A stretch of 55,277 nucleotides of DNA from Nemertoderma westbladi (Eukaryota > Xenacoelomorpha > Nemertodermatida > Nemertodermatidae), in contig JAUCBJ010005493.1 of NCBI GenBank assembly GCA_032718475.1, forward strand, positions 1 to 55,277. The letters run 5' to 3'. The number at the start of each line of letters is the position of its first letter. Within the stretch, counting starts at the first letter, position 1. Made by a program: the position numbers and the translations under genes. A model generated the notes under the pieces. It saw nothing but the letters and a program-made list of their open reading frames with translations, had not been told where the DNA came from and ran no database searches. This document shows positions 34,858 through 46,195 of the stretch, piece after piece.

Positions 34858-37706
34858 TAGATTGGCTAGGTAAGTCTCATGAATATCAGAGTTCTATGGT
34901 TATTGGAGCTGTGGCCTCTACTTTACCGAAGGGTGGAGTAGGTACACGCTGGGATAAGAAAGTGTTATATATGATGGAACAGCAACGACGAGACCCTACC
35001 ATGGCTGATCTCATGTCATTCTTAGATGGAGAAGTGAAATTACAGCTCCAAAAGCAGTCCAGAGAGAAGACACCGGAAAACAAGGTAAGTGAGAAACCCG
35101 TTTCTAGGAGAAAGGTAACACCAGTGTGTTATACCGACGACGGCGAAAGCCAGGCTTCTCAAGGAGAGGACAGCGGGAAAGACACTGAAAGATCTTATTA
35201 TGTCAACAAAACGCCCAAAGACGTAAGTAAATTCAGGTCTCTAACCAATGACAGGAGAGAACAGGTAAGAAAAACCCCTCCTACATCTCCTAAGAGAATT
35301 CAGGTAAGAAAGCCCGAAGAAAGAACGAGTGTGCACAACGTTACTCAAAATAAGGTAAGTAACATCAAACCGAAATGTGCGCTGTGTGACGGGCCCCACC
35401 GTTTGAATGTGTGTGATGAATTCCTAAAGAAATCATTAACGGATAGACGGGAAGTCATGTGGGATAAGCGGTTGTGTTATAATTGCCTCAGACAAGGACA
35501 CCAACGGCGAACCTGTTACTCCGACGTAAGGTGTGCAAAGTGCGGTGCGAAACATCATATCTTGTTGCACACTGAAAAGGATATGTATGAAAAGGACACC
35601 GACAGCGAGCTCACCCTAACTACTTCTGACCGACAACCATCTTGGAAAGCACCAACTTCCAATGTAGGAATCCGAGAATTTCCTGTAGTGCAGTTAAGGG
35701 TCCACGGACCTACAAGGAGTTATATAGTGAACGCCCTCCTTGACTCCGGTAGCACAGGAACATTCATCGACAAAGAACTTGCCGAAGACATCTTTGCTGG
35801 ACAACCCAAGTTCCGAACTAAGCTAAACATGTCAGGAATTATGCAGGTTTGGAAATCTACAGTAATAGCGGATTATTATGTAGGTGCGTTGTCCACCCCC
35901 CAGGATGAACTAGGACAACACAGCATAAGGTCAGTAAAAATGGTGGCGATAAAGAACTTCGCTACCAGCCAAGTAGAACATTATAACTGGGATGAGGACG
36001 ATTTCACCCAGCAGCTTGATATACCTAGATTCAACACCGATTACCCTGGAGTGCAAATACTCATCGGTCAAAATGCGCACGAGGCGCTCGAGACATTGGA
36101 GAAACGGCCTGCTCAACCGCAACCACTACAAGCTTATGCGGGAAGAACTAGAGTGGGTTGGTACTTTACTGGCCCTTCCCGTAGAACTCTCATGGAAAGA
36201 TTACCAAAAGATCAGGTATATCAAGTAAGAGAATGGGAAGTGGAGAGTAGTGAGGTAGACGATCCAACTGAGGGAATACCATACTCCTCAGATAATGACG
36301 ATATCCACCAACTCTTCGACGAGGAGAATACCATTGATCTCCTTACGGAAAACGAGACTTGGCAAAACCAAGTGAACCTATGTCAGCTCATTCGTCCATC
36401 AGAACGAGTCGACTATAACGACGAACTGAATGACGTAATTGAACGTTATAATGCAAAAACTCGGGATGAACACGCCGTACGATTCTTTACTCAAGAGGCT
36501 GTAGAGCCCAATTCCTACGATAAGGCCCTATCGGTAGAAGAAGAAAGAGCCAAGCAGATCCAAGAGACAACTACACGTTTTCTTAAAGATCAAGGTAGAT
36601 ATGAAATCGGTCTACCTTTCCGAAAGCGAGAACCAAAGTTCATAAACAACAGACCCTTGGCGGAGAAAAGAATTGCTCAACTACATCGACGCCTTACGGC
36701 AAATTCTTCAGCTAAAGAAATGTATCAGACGCAGTTGAAGAAATTTATTAACAAAGGATATGCGGAGCGAGTACCGGAAGAAACACCTATAACTGAGAGA
36801 TCGTATTATTTAACACATCATTACGTTCCCAAACCCGGTAAACCTCATGAGGTACGAGTAGTGTTTGACGGCTCCGCCCTTTACATGGGCCAATCCCTTA
36901 ATTCCGAGTTGTTACCAGGACCCAACTTACTCCAATCCTTGTTGGGAATACTCTTAAGATTACGACAATATTCAATCGCTTTCGCCTCCGATATAGAAGG
37001 CATGTTCTTACAAGTCAAGGCGTTGGATAGGGATCGAGACAGCCTACGATTTCTGTGGTGGCCTGAAGGTGACCTCAACCAGAAACCGGTGGAGTATTGG
37101 ATGACCATCCAGGCTTTTGGGATCATCTCAAGCCCTTCAAACGCCTGCTCAGTGGTGCGCACCACTGCTGATGACAACCGGGACGCCTTCTCGAAAGAGG
37201 TGATCGACAACATCAAACGGGATATATACATGGACGACAATTTAAAGTCCCTTCCATCTGTGGAAGAAGCCATTGATGTCGCCAAAGGAACGGTAGAGTG
37301 CTTAAAAAGAGGTGGATTTCGATTAACTAAATTCACCAGCAACTCCCGTGAGTTTCTGGAGTCGATCCCGGTAGAAGATCGAGGAGCGAAAGACCTAGAT
37401 CTAATCAAAGATGATCTTCCAGAAACCAAGACACTTGGTTTGAAATGGGACACAGAGAGAGATATCCTGTTTTTCCAGCTAAAACAGCGAGATAATCCAG
37501 TTCGGACTAAACGGATTTGTTTAAGTATCCTGAGCACTTATTTCGATCCATTGGGATTTATTAGCCCAGTTATATTGATTGCTCGGAGTTTAGTACAACA
37601 AATGTGGCTTGAAAACCACTCATGGGACGATCCACTTAAGGGAGAATTATTAAAGAAGTGGATGAAATGGGAAGATTCTCTACCCGCCATCGAATTAGAA
37701 TTATAA
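34858..37706 (+). CDS. pol: BEL pol part 1: zinc knuckles, protease, reverse transcriptase
   Basis: Continues the gag frame after the LINE; the first ORF codons before 34858 are LINE tail. Counting from 34815, zinc-knuckle cysteines are CALCDGPHRLNVC (residue 188), CYNCLRQGHQRRTC (220) and CAKCGAKHH (241). The aspartic protease is at ALLDSGSTGTFID, Asp about 310. Reverse transcriptase motif A is FASDIEGMFLQV (Asp about 726) and the catalytic box is YMDD (805), with BEL-type surroundings. The frame ends at 37706 in a short perfect 9-bp repeat (AGAATTATA twice, 37697-37714), and coding continues in another frame. Enzymes: processing of the polyprotein and copying RNA into DNA in the particle. 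The frame change probably makes this copy unable to supply full pol. Confidence 0.92.
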
Positions 37707-39925
37707 GAATTATAATTTCCCGTTCATATTTTGGTCATGTTCTCCCTACGTATTCCTATCAACTCCATGTGTTTGGAGACGCCAGCGATATGGGAATAGG
37801 TATAGTAGCCTACCTAAGAGTGGAAACTCCGGATGGAATCAAAGTCGCCTTGGTTACCTCTAAGGCATTGATAAACAACAAGTTGAAAGTTCCTCGAGCG
37901 GAGTTAAAAGCGGCTCTATACGCTACAGCCATCGGCCGGAATGTAACAGAACAGATCGATTATCCGTTGGAGAAAACTGTCTATTGGACCGATGCTTTAC
38001 TCGTGTTGGAGTATATAACCAATGAAGTCTGTCAGTTCAGCGTCTTCGTTACCAACAGAGTAGCCATTATACTTAGTCGCACGAAGATGGATCAATGGAG
38101 ACATTGCCCCGGAACGATTAATCCAGCAGACATCGCTTCCAGGGGAGCAACTCCACAAGAACTGATAGATACTCCAGACTGGTTAGGTGGACCCGACTTC
38201 CTAAGCAAAGAAGAGGATGAATGGCCTCCTCATCTTACTACGGCAGAGATTAGACAGGCCAAGGGAGCAGAGAAAGTCAAACCTAAATCTCAGGCGAGTA
38301 AATCGAAGTTATTTAAACCCGTGGTAGATCTGTCTGTACTACACACTTCCGGAGACGACGATTTGAATCCGAAACCCACAGCCACAAATAAGTCTGTTGT
38401 GGAAATCAGAGAGAGGGATTGGAAATCTGGAATACCAGACGTCTCGCAAGGACTCTCACCTCTCCTGCAGAGAGCGATATATCACTACAGTTCCTGGAAT
38501 CGGCTCTGTAAGGCCGTTACATATTTAAAGCGATGTTTTCATCATCACTACTCCAGGGCGAAGACCAACAGTGATACCGCTCCACTGACATCTGTGCAGG
38601 TCCATGTTGTTAAAGATCTTCCCAAATATAAGATATCCGACAGGTTTCTGAAGGAGAAGATCAGTTATCAGGAGCATGAAGAAACCAATAAGCAGATGCT
38701 GAGACTCCTGCAATGCTATGAGGATTCCGATAAGTATTTCCTGTTGTTGAGAAATCCACAGATGTGCTTAAGGGATCGTTTCTCTAGCACAATGATAGAT
38801 GGGTTGATACGTGTTGGAGGAAGATTAACTAATGCTCCATTATCCTTTGACACCAAGTTTCCCATACTCATTAGAAATCTTGAAATACAAATCAAGATGA
38901 TTGTAGATGTTCACAGCAAACTTTATCATGCTGGTAGAGAACGAGTTCTTAGCGAAATTCGAACTCGCTATTATTTTTATAAACCCCGTAGAGCTCTGAA
39001 CCAAGTTCTTAGGAACTGCATACCCTGTAGGAAAGCATTCAGTAGGCCTTTAACACAGCGAGAGGCAGAATTACCTAGGGAACGAGTAAGCTTCTATGAA
39101 CCACCCTTTACTAATACAGGTGTAGATTTATTTGGCCCTATTGAAGTATATCGTGCTAGGACTATAGTCAAGAGATGGTGTGTCATCTTTGTTTGTATGA
39201 CTTGTAGAGCTATCCATCTCGATATGGTGAACGATTTATCTACCAACAGCTTCCTATTAAGCTTACGACGACAGATCGCTCGCTTTGGAACTAGTAACAC
39301 GATGAGATCTGATAAGGGAACGAACTTCATTGGTGCCAACAATGAAATCAAAGCTTACGTCAAAGATTGGAACCAAAGTCAGGTTGACGATCAGCTAAGG
39401 GTAACAGCGTCTAGCTGGACCTTCAACGCCGCCGACGCCCCTTGGTGGGGAGGAAGTTGGGAGAGATTAATCAGGAGCGTGAAGACCGCATTTCACTTTA
39501 TAGTGCCGTGCCGCGCGTATCTCACCGACGAACTTTTGCGGACGTTAATGGAGGAAATCGCCGCCTATCTCAACGAGAGACTGCTTATGCCAGTCTCATC
39601 GAGTCCCGATTCCCTGGAAGCGCTAACACCCGCACACTTCCTACTGAAGAAACCTGTAGCCATGCTCCCACAATCGGAAATCACAGACGGAGACGAATAC
39701 TGCCGGCAAACTTGGCAACTTATGCAGTTGTTATCCCATCGTTTCGCTGACCATTTCGAAAAACATTATCTGCCCACGCTACAACTTCGAACTAAGTGGT
39801 TTGCGCAGCAAGAAAACGTCAGCGCTGGAGACATGGTCCTTATTGTGGATTCAGATCTTCCACGTAAGCGGTGGCAGACAGGACGTATCATCGAGACTCA
39901 CATCTCGGATGACGGTTTGGTGTGA
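37658..39925 (+). CDS. pol: BEL pol part 2: RNase H and integrase
   Basis: Coding similarity starts around 37715; earlier codons of this frame are out-of-frame pol. RNase H begins at LHVFGDAS, with Asp near residue 41. The integrase zinc-binding HHCC segment lies around residues 418-458 (HSKLYHAG ... CIPCRKA). The catalytic triad is Asp 490 (VDLFGP), Asp 552 (RSDKGTNF) and Glu 602 (GGSWERL), with the BEL-typical Asp-Glu spacing of about 50. A DUF5641-like C terminus starts near GDMVLIVDSDLPRKRW and is cut by TGA at 39923-39925. The same frame stays open for 65 more codons to TAG at 40121, with matching DUF5641 character, so the TGA looks like a recent nonsense change. Confidence 0.9.
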   Translation: MDEMGRFSTRHRIRIIRIIISRSYFGHVLPTYSYQLHVFGDASDMGIGIVAYLRVETPDGIKVALVTSKALINNKLKVPRAELKAALYATAIGRNVTEQIDYPLEKTVYWTDALLVLEYITNEVCQFSVFVTNRVAIILSRTKMDQWRHCPGTINPADIASRGATPQELIDTPDWLGGPDFLSKEEDEWPPHLTTAEIRQAKGAEKVKPKSQASKSKLFKPVVDLSVLHTSGDDDLNPKPTATNKSVVEIRERDWKSGIPDVSQGLSPLLQRAIYHYSSWNRLCKAVTYLKRCFHHHYSRAKTNSDTAPLTSVQVHVVKDLPKYKISDRFLKEKISYQEHEETNKQMLRLLQCYEDSDKYFLLLRNPQMCLRDRFSSTMIDGLIRVGGRLTNAPLSFDTKFPILIRNLEIQIKMIVDVHSKLYHAGRERVLSEIRTRYYFYKPRRALNQVLRNCIPCRKAFSRPLTQREAELPRERVSFYEPPFTNTGVDLFGPIEVYRARTIVKRWCVIFVCMTCRAIHLDMVNDLSTNSFLLSLRRQIARFGTSNTMRSDKGTNFIGANNEIKAYVKDWNQSQVDDQLRVTASSWTFNAADAPWWGGSWERLIRSVKTAFHFIVPCRAYLTDELLRTLMEEIAAYLNERLLMPVSSSPDSLEALTPAHFLLKKPVAMLPQSEITDGDEYCRQTWQLMQLLSHRFADHFEKHYLPTLQLRTKWFAQQENVSAGDMVLIVDSDLPRKRWQTGRIIETHISDDGLV

Positions 39926-40123
39926 TCGGTAGAACTCGTCGTCATGCGACGTAACTTCAAGAAACCGGGAATTGTCTTCGAGACACAGCAGCTCAATCGC
40001 CCAGTTGGTCGTTTATGTTTACTGGAAAGAGACAGAGAACTCTCCAGAAACTATGGAAGACAAGATACTCTTCCCACGACCACCTCCCTAATCCAACAAA
40101 CATCTAGGGACTCCCCAGCTTAG
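39926..40123 (+). pseudogene. BEL pol C-terminal tail after a premature TGA
   Basis: In the same frame as pol part 2. It encodes the expected end of the DUF5641-like domain (with RPVGRLCLLE) and stops at 40121-40123. Separated from the body of pol only by the TGA at 39923. Confidence 0.7.
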
Positions 40124-40272
40124 CAGCGTCTGGAGTGGGTGTGTGACCATATTATTTTATATTCTTATTATTTTATATTTATGTATGTATTATTATGTAA
40201 TTTTATTATAATCGTTTTCTTTAATTTTATTTAGTAGAATGTTATTTTAGCGATTATTTAGTAGATTAGTGC

Positions 40273-40308
40273 AATATATCGTCGGTATTTTTTCAAAACC
40301 CCACAAAC
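40273..40308 (+). repeat. left terminal inverted repeat of the DNA transposon
   Basis: Pairs with 43248-43283. One mismatch was seen (C versus T in CCCCACAAA). Confidence 0.9.
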
Positions 40309-40769
40309 GACATTTTTGTCAAAAATGAGATATGTGTGTCACGTTATACTAGACAATAATCCGAGGTTATTCTAAACATTTTATAGGGCTACCATTGGTG
40401 GAATTAACATTATATGACAAATTGTTAACCACACAATCGCCATTCTCCAGGGAATGGTTTTTTCAAAACCCCACAAATGACAAAGTCTATGAGATGCTAT
40501 TTTATTTTTCAAAAACCACACAAACGCCAAATGGACAGTTATAATTCAATTTAAAACACCACAAATGACGGAACCTACCTGGGAGCACATTATACTCAGC
40601 TATTTTTTTTAGCCAACCAGCAATTAGTAACATGGTTTTCTCTCAAATAGACACCCAGCTGATTTGGACTACCTATTAATAGCTGTATATATACAGGTAC
40701 AGGTACAGGTATACTGCATTTTATTAATTTCTGCGGTTTTTCGTACATGCTATACATTGCCCTGAAACA

Positions 40770-42848
40770 ATGGAAGAGACTCTGGATTTAGAACTTCTTG
40801 AAATACTTGTGAATAAAGAGGGGGATGTTGTAAATGACGACGTATCTTCAATAATGGTTGATACCATGAGTGCAGAAAGTGGGAATCTGGAAGCCCAACA
40901 GGATGATTTGGTAGTTGTCAATTTTACTGAGGTGGAACCAGCAAATTCAGATGTGGATCCAGAATATGACTATGAAGGGAGTAGCTATGTTCCTTCAGAT
41001 TCCAGTAGCTCTGATGACTTTTTTCCAGGTTTTAAGGATTCTACACCTTCGGCTGTTCTTTCTACGGGTGTGGTTGGTGCTGTGGTTGGAAAACCCAATG
41101 CAAAGAAGTCCAAGTTTCCATATGAGACTGGAAGCCGCAAGGATGCTTGTTTGAGAGGATTATCCTTTGTTTCCTCAAAGGGGAAGGTTCATGTTGAAAA
41201 AAAGATTCGCCCGGTCCCATGCAAAAGTTCGTGCTTGCGTCAGTGCAATAAAATTCCAGAGAATTTGCGGCAACAAGTGTTCACTGAATACTATTCCTGT
41301 CCCACAATAATCGATCAGCGTGCATACCTTGCATCATGTGTTGAAGTGTCTCAAGTTCGACGACATCGTAATGGTAATGATACACCGGTACGCAATCAGA
41401 CAATGACCTATTCTATCGCGTTGAGGGGTGGCCATAGGAAACAAGTTTGCAAGAAATTTCTAGAATGCACATTAGATGTTACGGCCGAGGAACTTCGTAC
41501 TATATCGAAGAAGAAATCAATAAGTGGGGGCACCACAACGCCAACAATTGGAAGGGGCGGGAGACATAACATTATTTCTGAGTCCAAAAGAAATGATGTC
41601 AGGGATTGGATTGGGGAGTTGCCGGCCCTACCTTCACACTATTGTAGAAAAAATTCTTCTCGAAAGTACCTCCCGAAAGAAGTTAGAAGCATGAAAAATC
41701 TGTATCGGATGTACAAGAGAGAGAAGCCAAGGGGTGCAAAGTTTGGAACATTCAGGAGTGTTTATTTTAAAGATTTCAATCTTGGAATCCATATGCCAAA
41801 GAAAGACAAGTGCAATTTGTGCATGCAGTACAAAAGGAAGGAAATTAGTGATGACATGATTAAAACTCATAACGAAGAAAAGGAGGCTGTTGGTGTTGTC
41901 TTTACAACTGCACAGGAGCGAACAGATACATGATTTCGTTGCGCGAGTTTCGACCTACAGAAGGTACTGAACACTCCACATACAGATTCGATGCTTGTAG
42001 GATATTCTCGAAGGTATGCCTATTATAATGAGACCGTTTATGAAAGCCATACTCAGAGGGGCATATGTTTTCTGTGGGGAGAATGTGATGGAAAACGTGG
42101 ATCTAATGAAGTCGCATCGGTTTTGTATAAGTACCTAAATGATGTAGAAAATCTTTGTATTGTTAAGGAGGTTCATCTATTTTGTGATTCTACCAGCGGG
42201 CAGAACAAGAATCGAATGGTTTTGTCAGCCTTATTCCAGGTATTGAGCCATTTTACTAACATCTTAACCATATCCATTACTTTCCTGCTACCAGGTCACA
42301 CTGAGATGCCAGTTGACTCTGTTCATTCTACAATTGAAACGTTTGTTAAGCATAAGGCTGTCTGGGGTCCTTCTGAATGGCCAACAGTTATCCGTATGGC
42401 GCGTCATACACCATTTCCATATGAAACAGTAAAGATGGGTCGTGATAATATTTTCTCTTGGGATAAGAATCCTGAATTCAAAAACAATGTCAATGAGATC
42501 GGCGAAAAAGTGGCGTGGAGCCAGATTCGAAATGTGAAGTTTGTAAAAGAGAACACTTCTGGGAAGATTAGTATTTTTTATACAGAGTCGGCTCAAAGTA
42601 ATGCTGTTGAACATTCTATTATCGTACGTCAGAGGCGCGGTCGGCCTTCTGATAACGTTAGACACCTTCCTGAGATTGCTTATAAGCACCCAGTTGCCAT
42701 CTCCACTGCAAAGTACAACGATTTAATGAAACTCTGCAGAAAGGGAGTAATTCCACCTTCTTATTGCTCAGAATATGAACGAATGGTCTCACTCAACTCT
42801 GTCCCGGATAGGTTGAATGAAACAGATGAGGAGGATTCTGACTTTTAA
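40770..42848 (+). pseudogene. DUF7869-type transposase with one in-frame stop
   Basis: One frame of 693 codons from ATG 40770 to TAA 42848, broken only by TGA at 41931-41933. Both sides read as one protein: before the stop RKYLPKEVRSMKNLYRMYKR and IHMPKKDKCNLCMQYKR; after it FDLQKVLNTPHTDSM, HLFCDSTSGQNKNRMV and the FLLPGHTEMPVDSVHS segment. I know these motifs from transposase-like proteins annotated DUF7869 in molluscs, insects and fish. The superfamily (possibly Sola-like) is not certain. The acidic N terminus (residues 1-90) and CxxC pairs suggest DNA or protein contacts. The single stop would disable it unless read through or removed by splicing. Confidence 0.82.
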
Positions 42849-43247
42849 GAATTGAAATATCAATTGTCTAAACACTCTTATATTTTTGAAATATTTGAAT
42901 TGATCTAAAAAATTTATTCTTGATATCCCTTACTGACCTATGTAATATTAGTTTTATTCATTGGCGCATAATGATAAAAAAAATATCTATCATTGCGAAA
43001 CATGGCATTTGTGTTGTTTTGAAAAACAATGCTTTCAATACAATTTATATATAAGCAATTTTTTCAAAACAACATAAACGCCAAATTTATAAATTAAACA
43101 AATTTAATGCAATTTTGTATACTTTACTTTTATTTTATCAAATCGATAATTAAATTTATAATTCACTGAGACTTGTTTGGATCTATTTCACTAATTTCAG
43201 ATTTTTTTAGGTGTTTTTTTCTGTTTATGAAAAATGAGGTCAATGGT

Positions 43248-43283
43248 GTTTATGGGGTTTTGAAAAAATACCGACGATATATT
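43248..43283 (-). repeat. right terminal inverted repeat of the DNA transposon
   Basis: The reverse complement equals 40273-40308 except for one base. Confidence 0.9.
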
Positions 43284-44759
43284 AGTGTTTATTACTTAAT
43301 TACTTATATATTATATATTTACAGCGACGGCGAGAAATAATTATTTTTCTCTTTCCTTACTGTCCGTATTACATTACAAATACGTAACTACAGTAAGATG
43401 AAATCTCCGTACTTATTAAAGTACAATAAAGCTCCTACTATATTCAAGTATTATCGGTAAAGTAGAGTATTAGGAATGCAAAATTCAGATCCTCGTGTCT
43501 CGGCTAAACCAAGCTCTGGGTAGACCTTGGAAACGACTTGCCTCTTCTCACTGACATTGCTTCGTGCGATATTGCTCTCATACCGTATATTAAATAATAC
43601 ATATAGTAGCGTGATGTCCCTTTAACAGTAGCGTAAAACGCAAAAATAAATCTGTTAAACCCTTTGACCATCTGTAATTCTAGTCGATTAAGATATCGCG
43701 GCACCCACCGATATACTTGAAAGACAAAATCCTAGAATCAGTGGTTAACGTCCCCAGACAAGTTCTGGAATAAACTGGTGCCCATCCTAAATATTAATTA
43801 TTGATATTTACAAAATCTGTTAAATTTCAGATCCTTTAAAATTCTAGTCAATTAAGATATCGTAGCACTTACCGATACTCTTAAAAAGACAAATTTCCTA
43901 GAATCAAGGATCTCAGTCCCCAGACATGCTCTGGAATAAAATTGTGTCTATTTAATATTAAATAATAAAATTTGCGGGAATAAATTTAAATTCATATTTT
44001 AATGAATTTGATAAATTGTCATCTTTCTACAATTTATAACATTCCCAAAATTCCATTAATTAATAGATCATGGGAGCGGAGATTCACCCTATTAAGTGTA
44101 TTAGTGTGCGAGAATCTCCAATATATAGTCAATAGCCGATAAAATTCATAAAATCATGTATAAAGAGGAATATTGACAATTAAAGAATTACTATTAAATA
44201 GCATCCCAGATCTGTATGTATGAGAATTACCCTAATTCTACCGCTAGCTTTCCATAATGTCACCATGGCAACAACCACGCTAGAATTAGAAGTGAGTTAA
44301 AAGAACAATAAAGGCTTGCCCCATTGAATAGCATAGGGAATAAATAGCACACTGCTAGTATCCAAGGATACATAATAATAACGTGGCATTCTGGAAGGCA
44401 CTGACTAACGGACAAATGGCCCGAATGTGTGCGGTTTGTGACAGTTGTGTGGAATTTGTGCGTTTATAGGTGAATGTTACTACTGAAGTGTGTTTACAGT
44501 AGCGAGTCGCAATTGTGAAAGTAGCCCTAACTCTCCAGTAAGAACCTGAAGTAAATCTAAGCCTTTGGGACGGACGGTGGAGTGACTCGCGCTGGTTGTT
44601 GTGGTCGTTGTGCAGCTACGACGTTGGCGATAGGCACATCGGTGAAAGTACACCAGCGCTGAGGATCTTGCGCTGTCCGGGGGCCGAGAGGGGTAGGCAG
44701 CGACGCTCGCTAGCCTAAATATAAACTCATTATAATATTGATAAGCTCATATAGCAGCT
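43284..44759 (+). other. BEL 3' non-coding region with a 164-bp duplication
   Basis: This lies between the DNA transposon and the extra coding region. 43681-43790 and 43845-43960 are two diverged copies (TAGTC.ATTAAGATATCG, CCTAGAATCA, TCCCCAGACA..CTCTGGAATAAA) with a period of 164 bp. The final 300 bp before 44760 are GC-richer and may be a promoter or leader for the downstream ORF. No coding found. Confidence 0.5.
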
Positions 44760-46118
44760 ATGACTCAGTTGATAGAAGATGATCTTGGTATCAGGGAGAA
44801 ATATACTCTACCGTTGCAAGCGTTTGTTGATAGCTTGACACGCAGCGACGCTAGTCCAACTACTACGGAGGACGATGGTCGTTATATCGAACCGCCAATG
44901 TCCCAGGAGCAACTCACTCGTGAATTGGACTATCGAAAGTTCACTGCTCGCTATGCGCATTGTAATGGTACGTATATGGACTTCTTAACTACTGGCCATC
45001 CTGTCGATTTACACGATACGGACGATATCGACACCGAAAGGGAAGTGGTCCTATTTAAATATCATACCCAGCGGAGTCGGAGCGATAAATTGAGAATCGA
45101 ATACGAAAATTCTATTCGAAATCGACTCGAAAGAGAAGACGTTAAAGAACCGGATAAACGCGGTAACTCCAACGTATATTTGGAATTCTTGAGAGAAACA
45201 TTGTAAAACCGAATAAATATCACCCGCGTTTCCCCTACAAGACGTGCGTCTTTGGTATTATTGCAATGAATGCCCAAGACCCAACCAACAAACAGAAAGA
45301 CATAAACATCCGCGGAGACGTTGCTTTAAACACGGTTTTACTCGCTATATTTACGGGAGTTTCGAGCGAAACTTGTTCGATGTATCACCTACGCTCGCTC
45401 GATTCAAACAATCCTTAAATAAACCTATGATCAGAGTTCCGGAATACTCGGTCAGACCTCCTCATTCCCTAGTTAGACCTCAGACTCTTGATCCTAATAG
45501 TATCACGGATCCTCCCGAACTGTCCTCACTGTTCAAAGATCTAGTGTTACCCGAACAGTTAGTCGGTGGCACTCCGGTTGTGGGCTCCCTAAATATTCGC
45601 CCATCTTACCTAGTCGGATTGGGACGCGGACATCTAATATCGTCATTCAACCGTACCATCGTCCCTGTTTAACCCGATACAACCTGTCACCGAGGCGGAG
45701 GAGAGAGTTGTACGAAACGTGTTGGACACTATTCGTCAAAAGAGCGGAAAATGAACCTACAATTGTTTAGAGAAACGTAAATTGCAGCAGCAAGTCCAAG
45801 CGGTAAACGAATTAACTTTATCTCAGTTCGATCAGGAAATTCAGAATCTCTAAGAAAATATCGAACTTGGACGACCCTATTCTCTGCAAGAGTTTTGGAC
45901 GAACGCATCCAACGATAAGCGGAGGAAAATCAGCTCAAGGAGAAGCATATCGAAATGGACGAGACATCGACCGTAACCCTAAACCTTCAGATGCAATTGT
46001 ATTGCACCCTTTACCCAAGGGTTATAGCCCTCCTAGTAAAGTGGCTCGCCCCAAAGAGAAAAGGACTCTTGCTAGCCTCAAAAAACTGCATAAACGCCGT
46101 CCGCGCAAGAAAAACTAA
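44760..46118 (+). pseudogene. decayed extra coding region 3' of BEL pol (unknown protein)
   Basis: Three open stretches in different frames look like pieces of one protein. 44760-45206 has an ATG start and 148 codons, rich in charged residues and ending NVYLEFLRETL. 45214-45672 has no ATG near its start and contains a Cys/His-rich patch (YYCNECPRPN ... RRRCFKHGF). 45867-46118 has a basic end (KEKRTLASLKKLHKRRPRKKN). Between them are further frame changes and stops, for example after DTIRQKSGK near 45750. I recognise no family. It has no signal peptide or transmembrane segment, so an envelope gene is unlikely. It could be a captured host gene or an element-specific third ORF. Confidence 0.55.
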
Positions 46119-46195
46119 CTGTTTAGAGTATTTCTATATTTTAGAAACTGTGATTTTTATATTTTAAAGAATTAAATCCCATTTTCTGGGAGCGG

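Larger units (their letters stand above)
40273..43283 (+). mobile_element. DNA transposon with 36-bp TIRs nested in the BEL element
   Basis: The terminal inverted repeats are 40273-40308 and 43248-43283. They match in 35 of 36 positions and start AATATATCGTCGGTATTTTT. The flanks carry ATATAT next to CGTCGG at both ends, so the target duplication could be this palindromic A/T string and the exact end is uncertain. Sub-terminal copies of TTTTCAAAACC-CACAAA-type motifs recur inside: near 40457, 40503 and 40550 on the left and near 43066 on the right. One transposase gene occupies the centre. It is placed downstream of BEL pol, between pol and the 3' coding remnants. Confidence 0.92.

Noticed and set aside
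40770-41933. A separate first gene, and 41991-42848 as a second gene
   Set aside because: Both are in the same frame and belong to one transposase, separated only by one TGA at 41931; motifs continue through the gap.
44760-46118. Retroviral envelope gene
   Set aside because: No signal peptide, no transmembrane helix, no furin-like site and too few cysteines; called only as an unknown decayed region.
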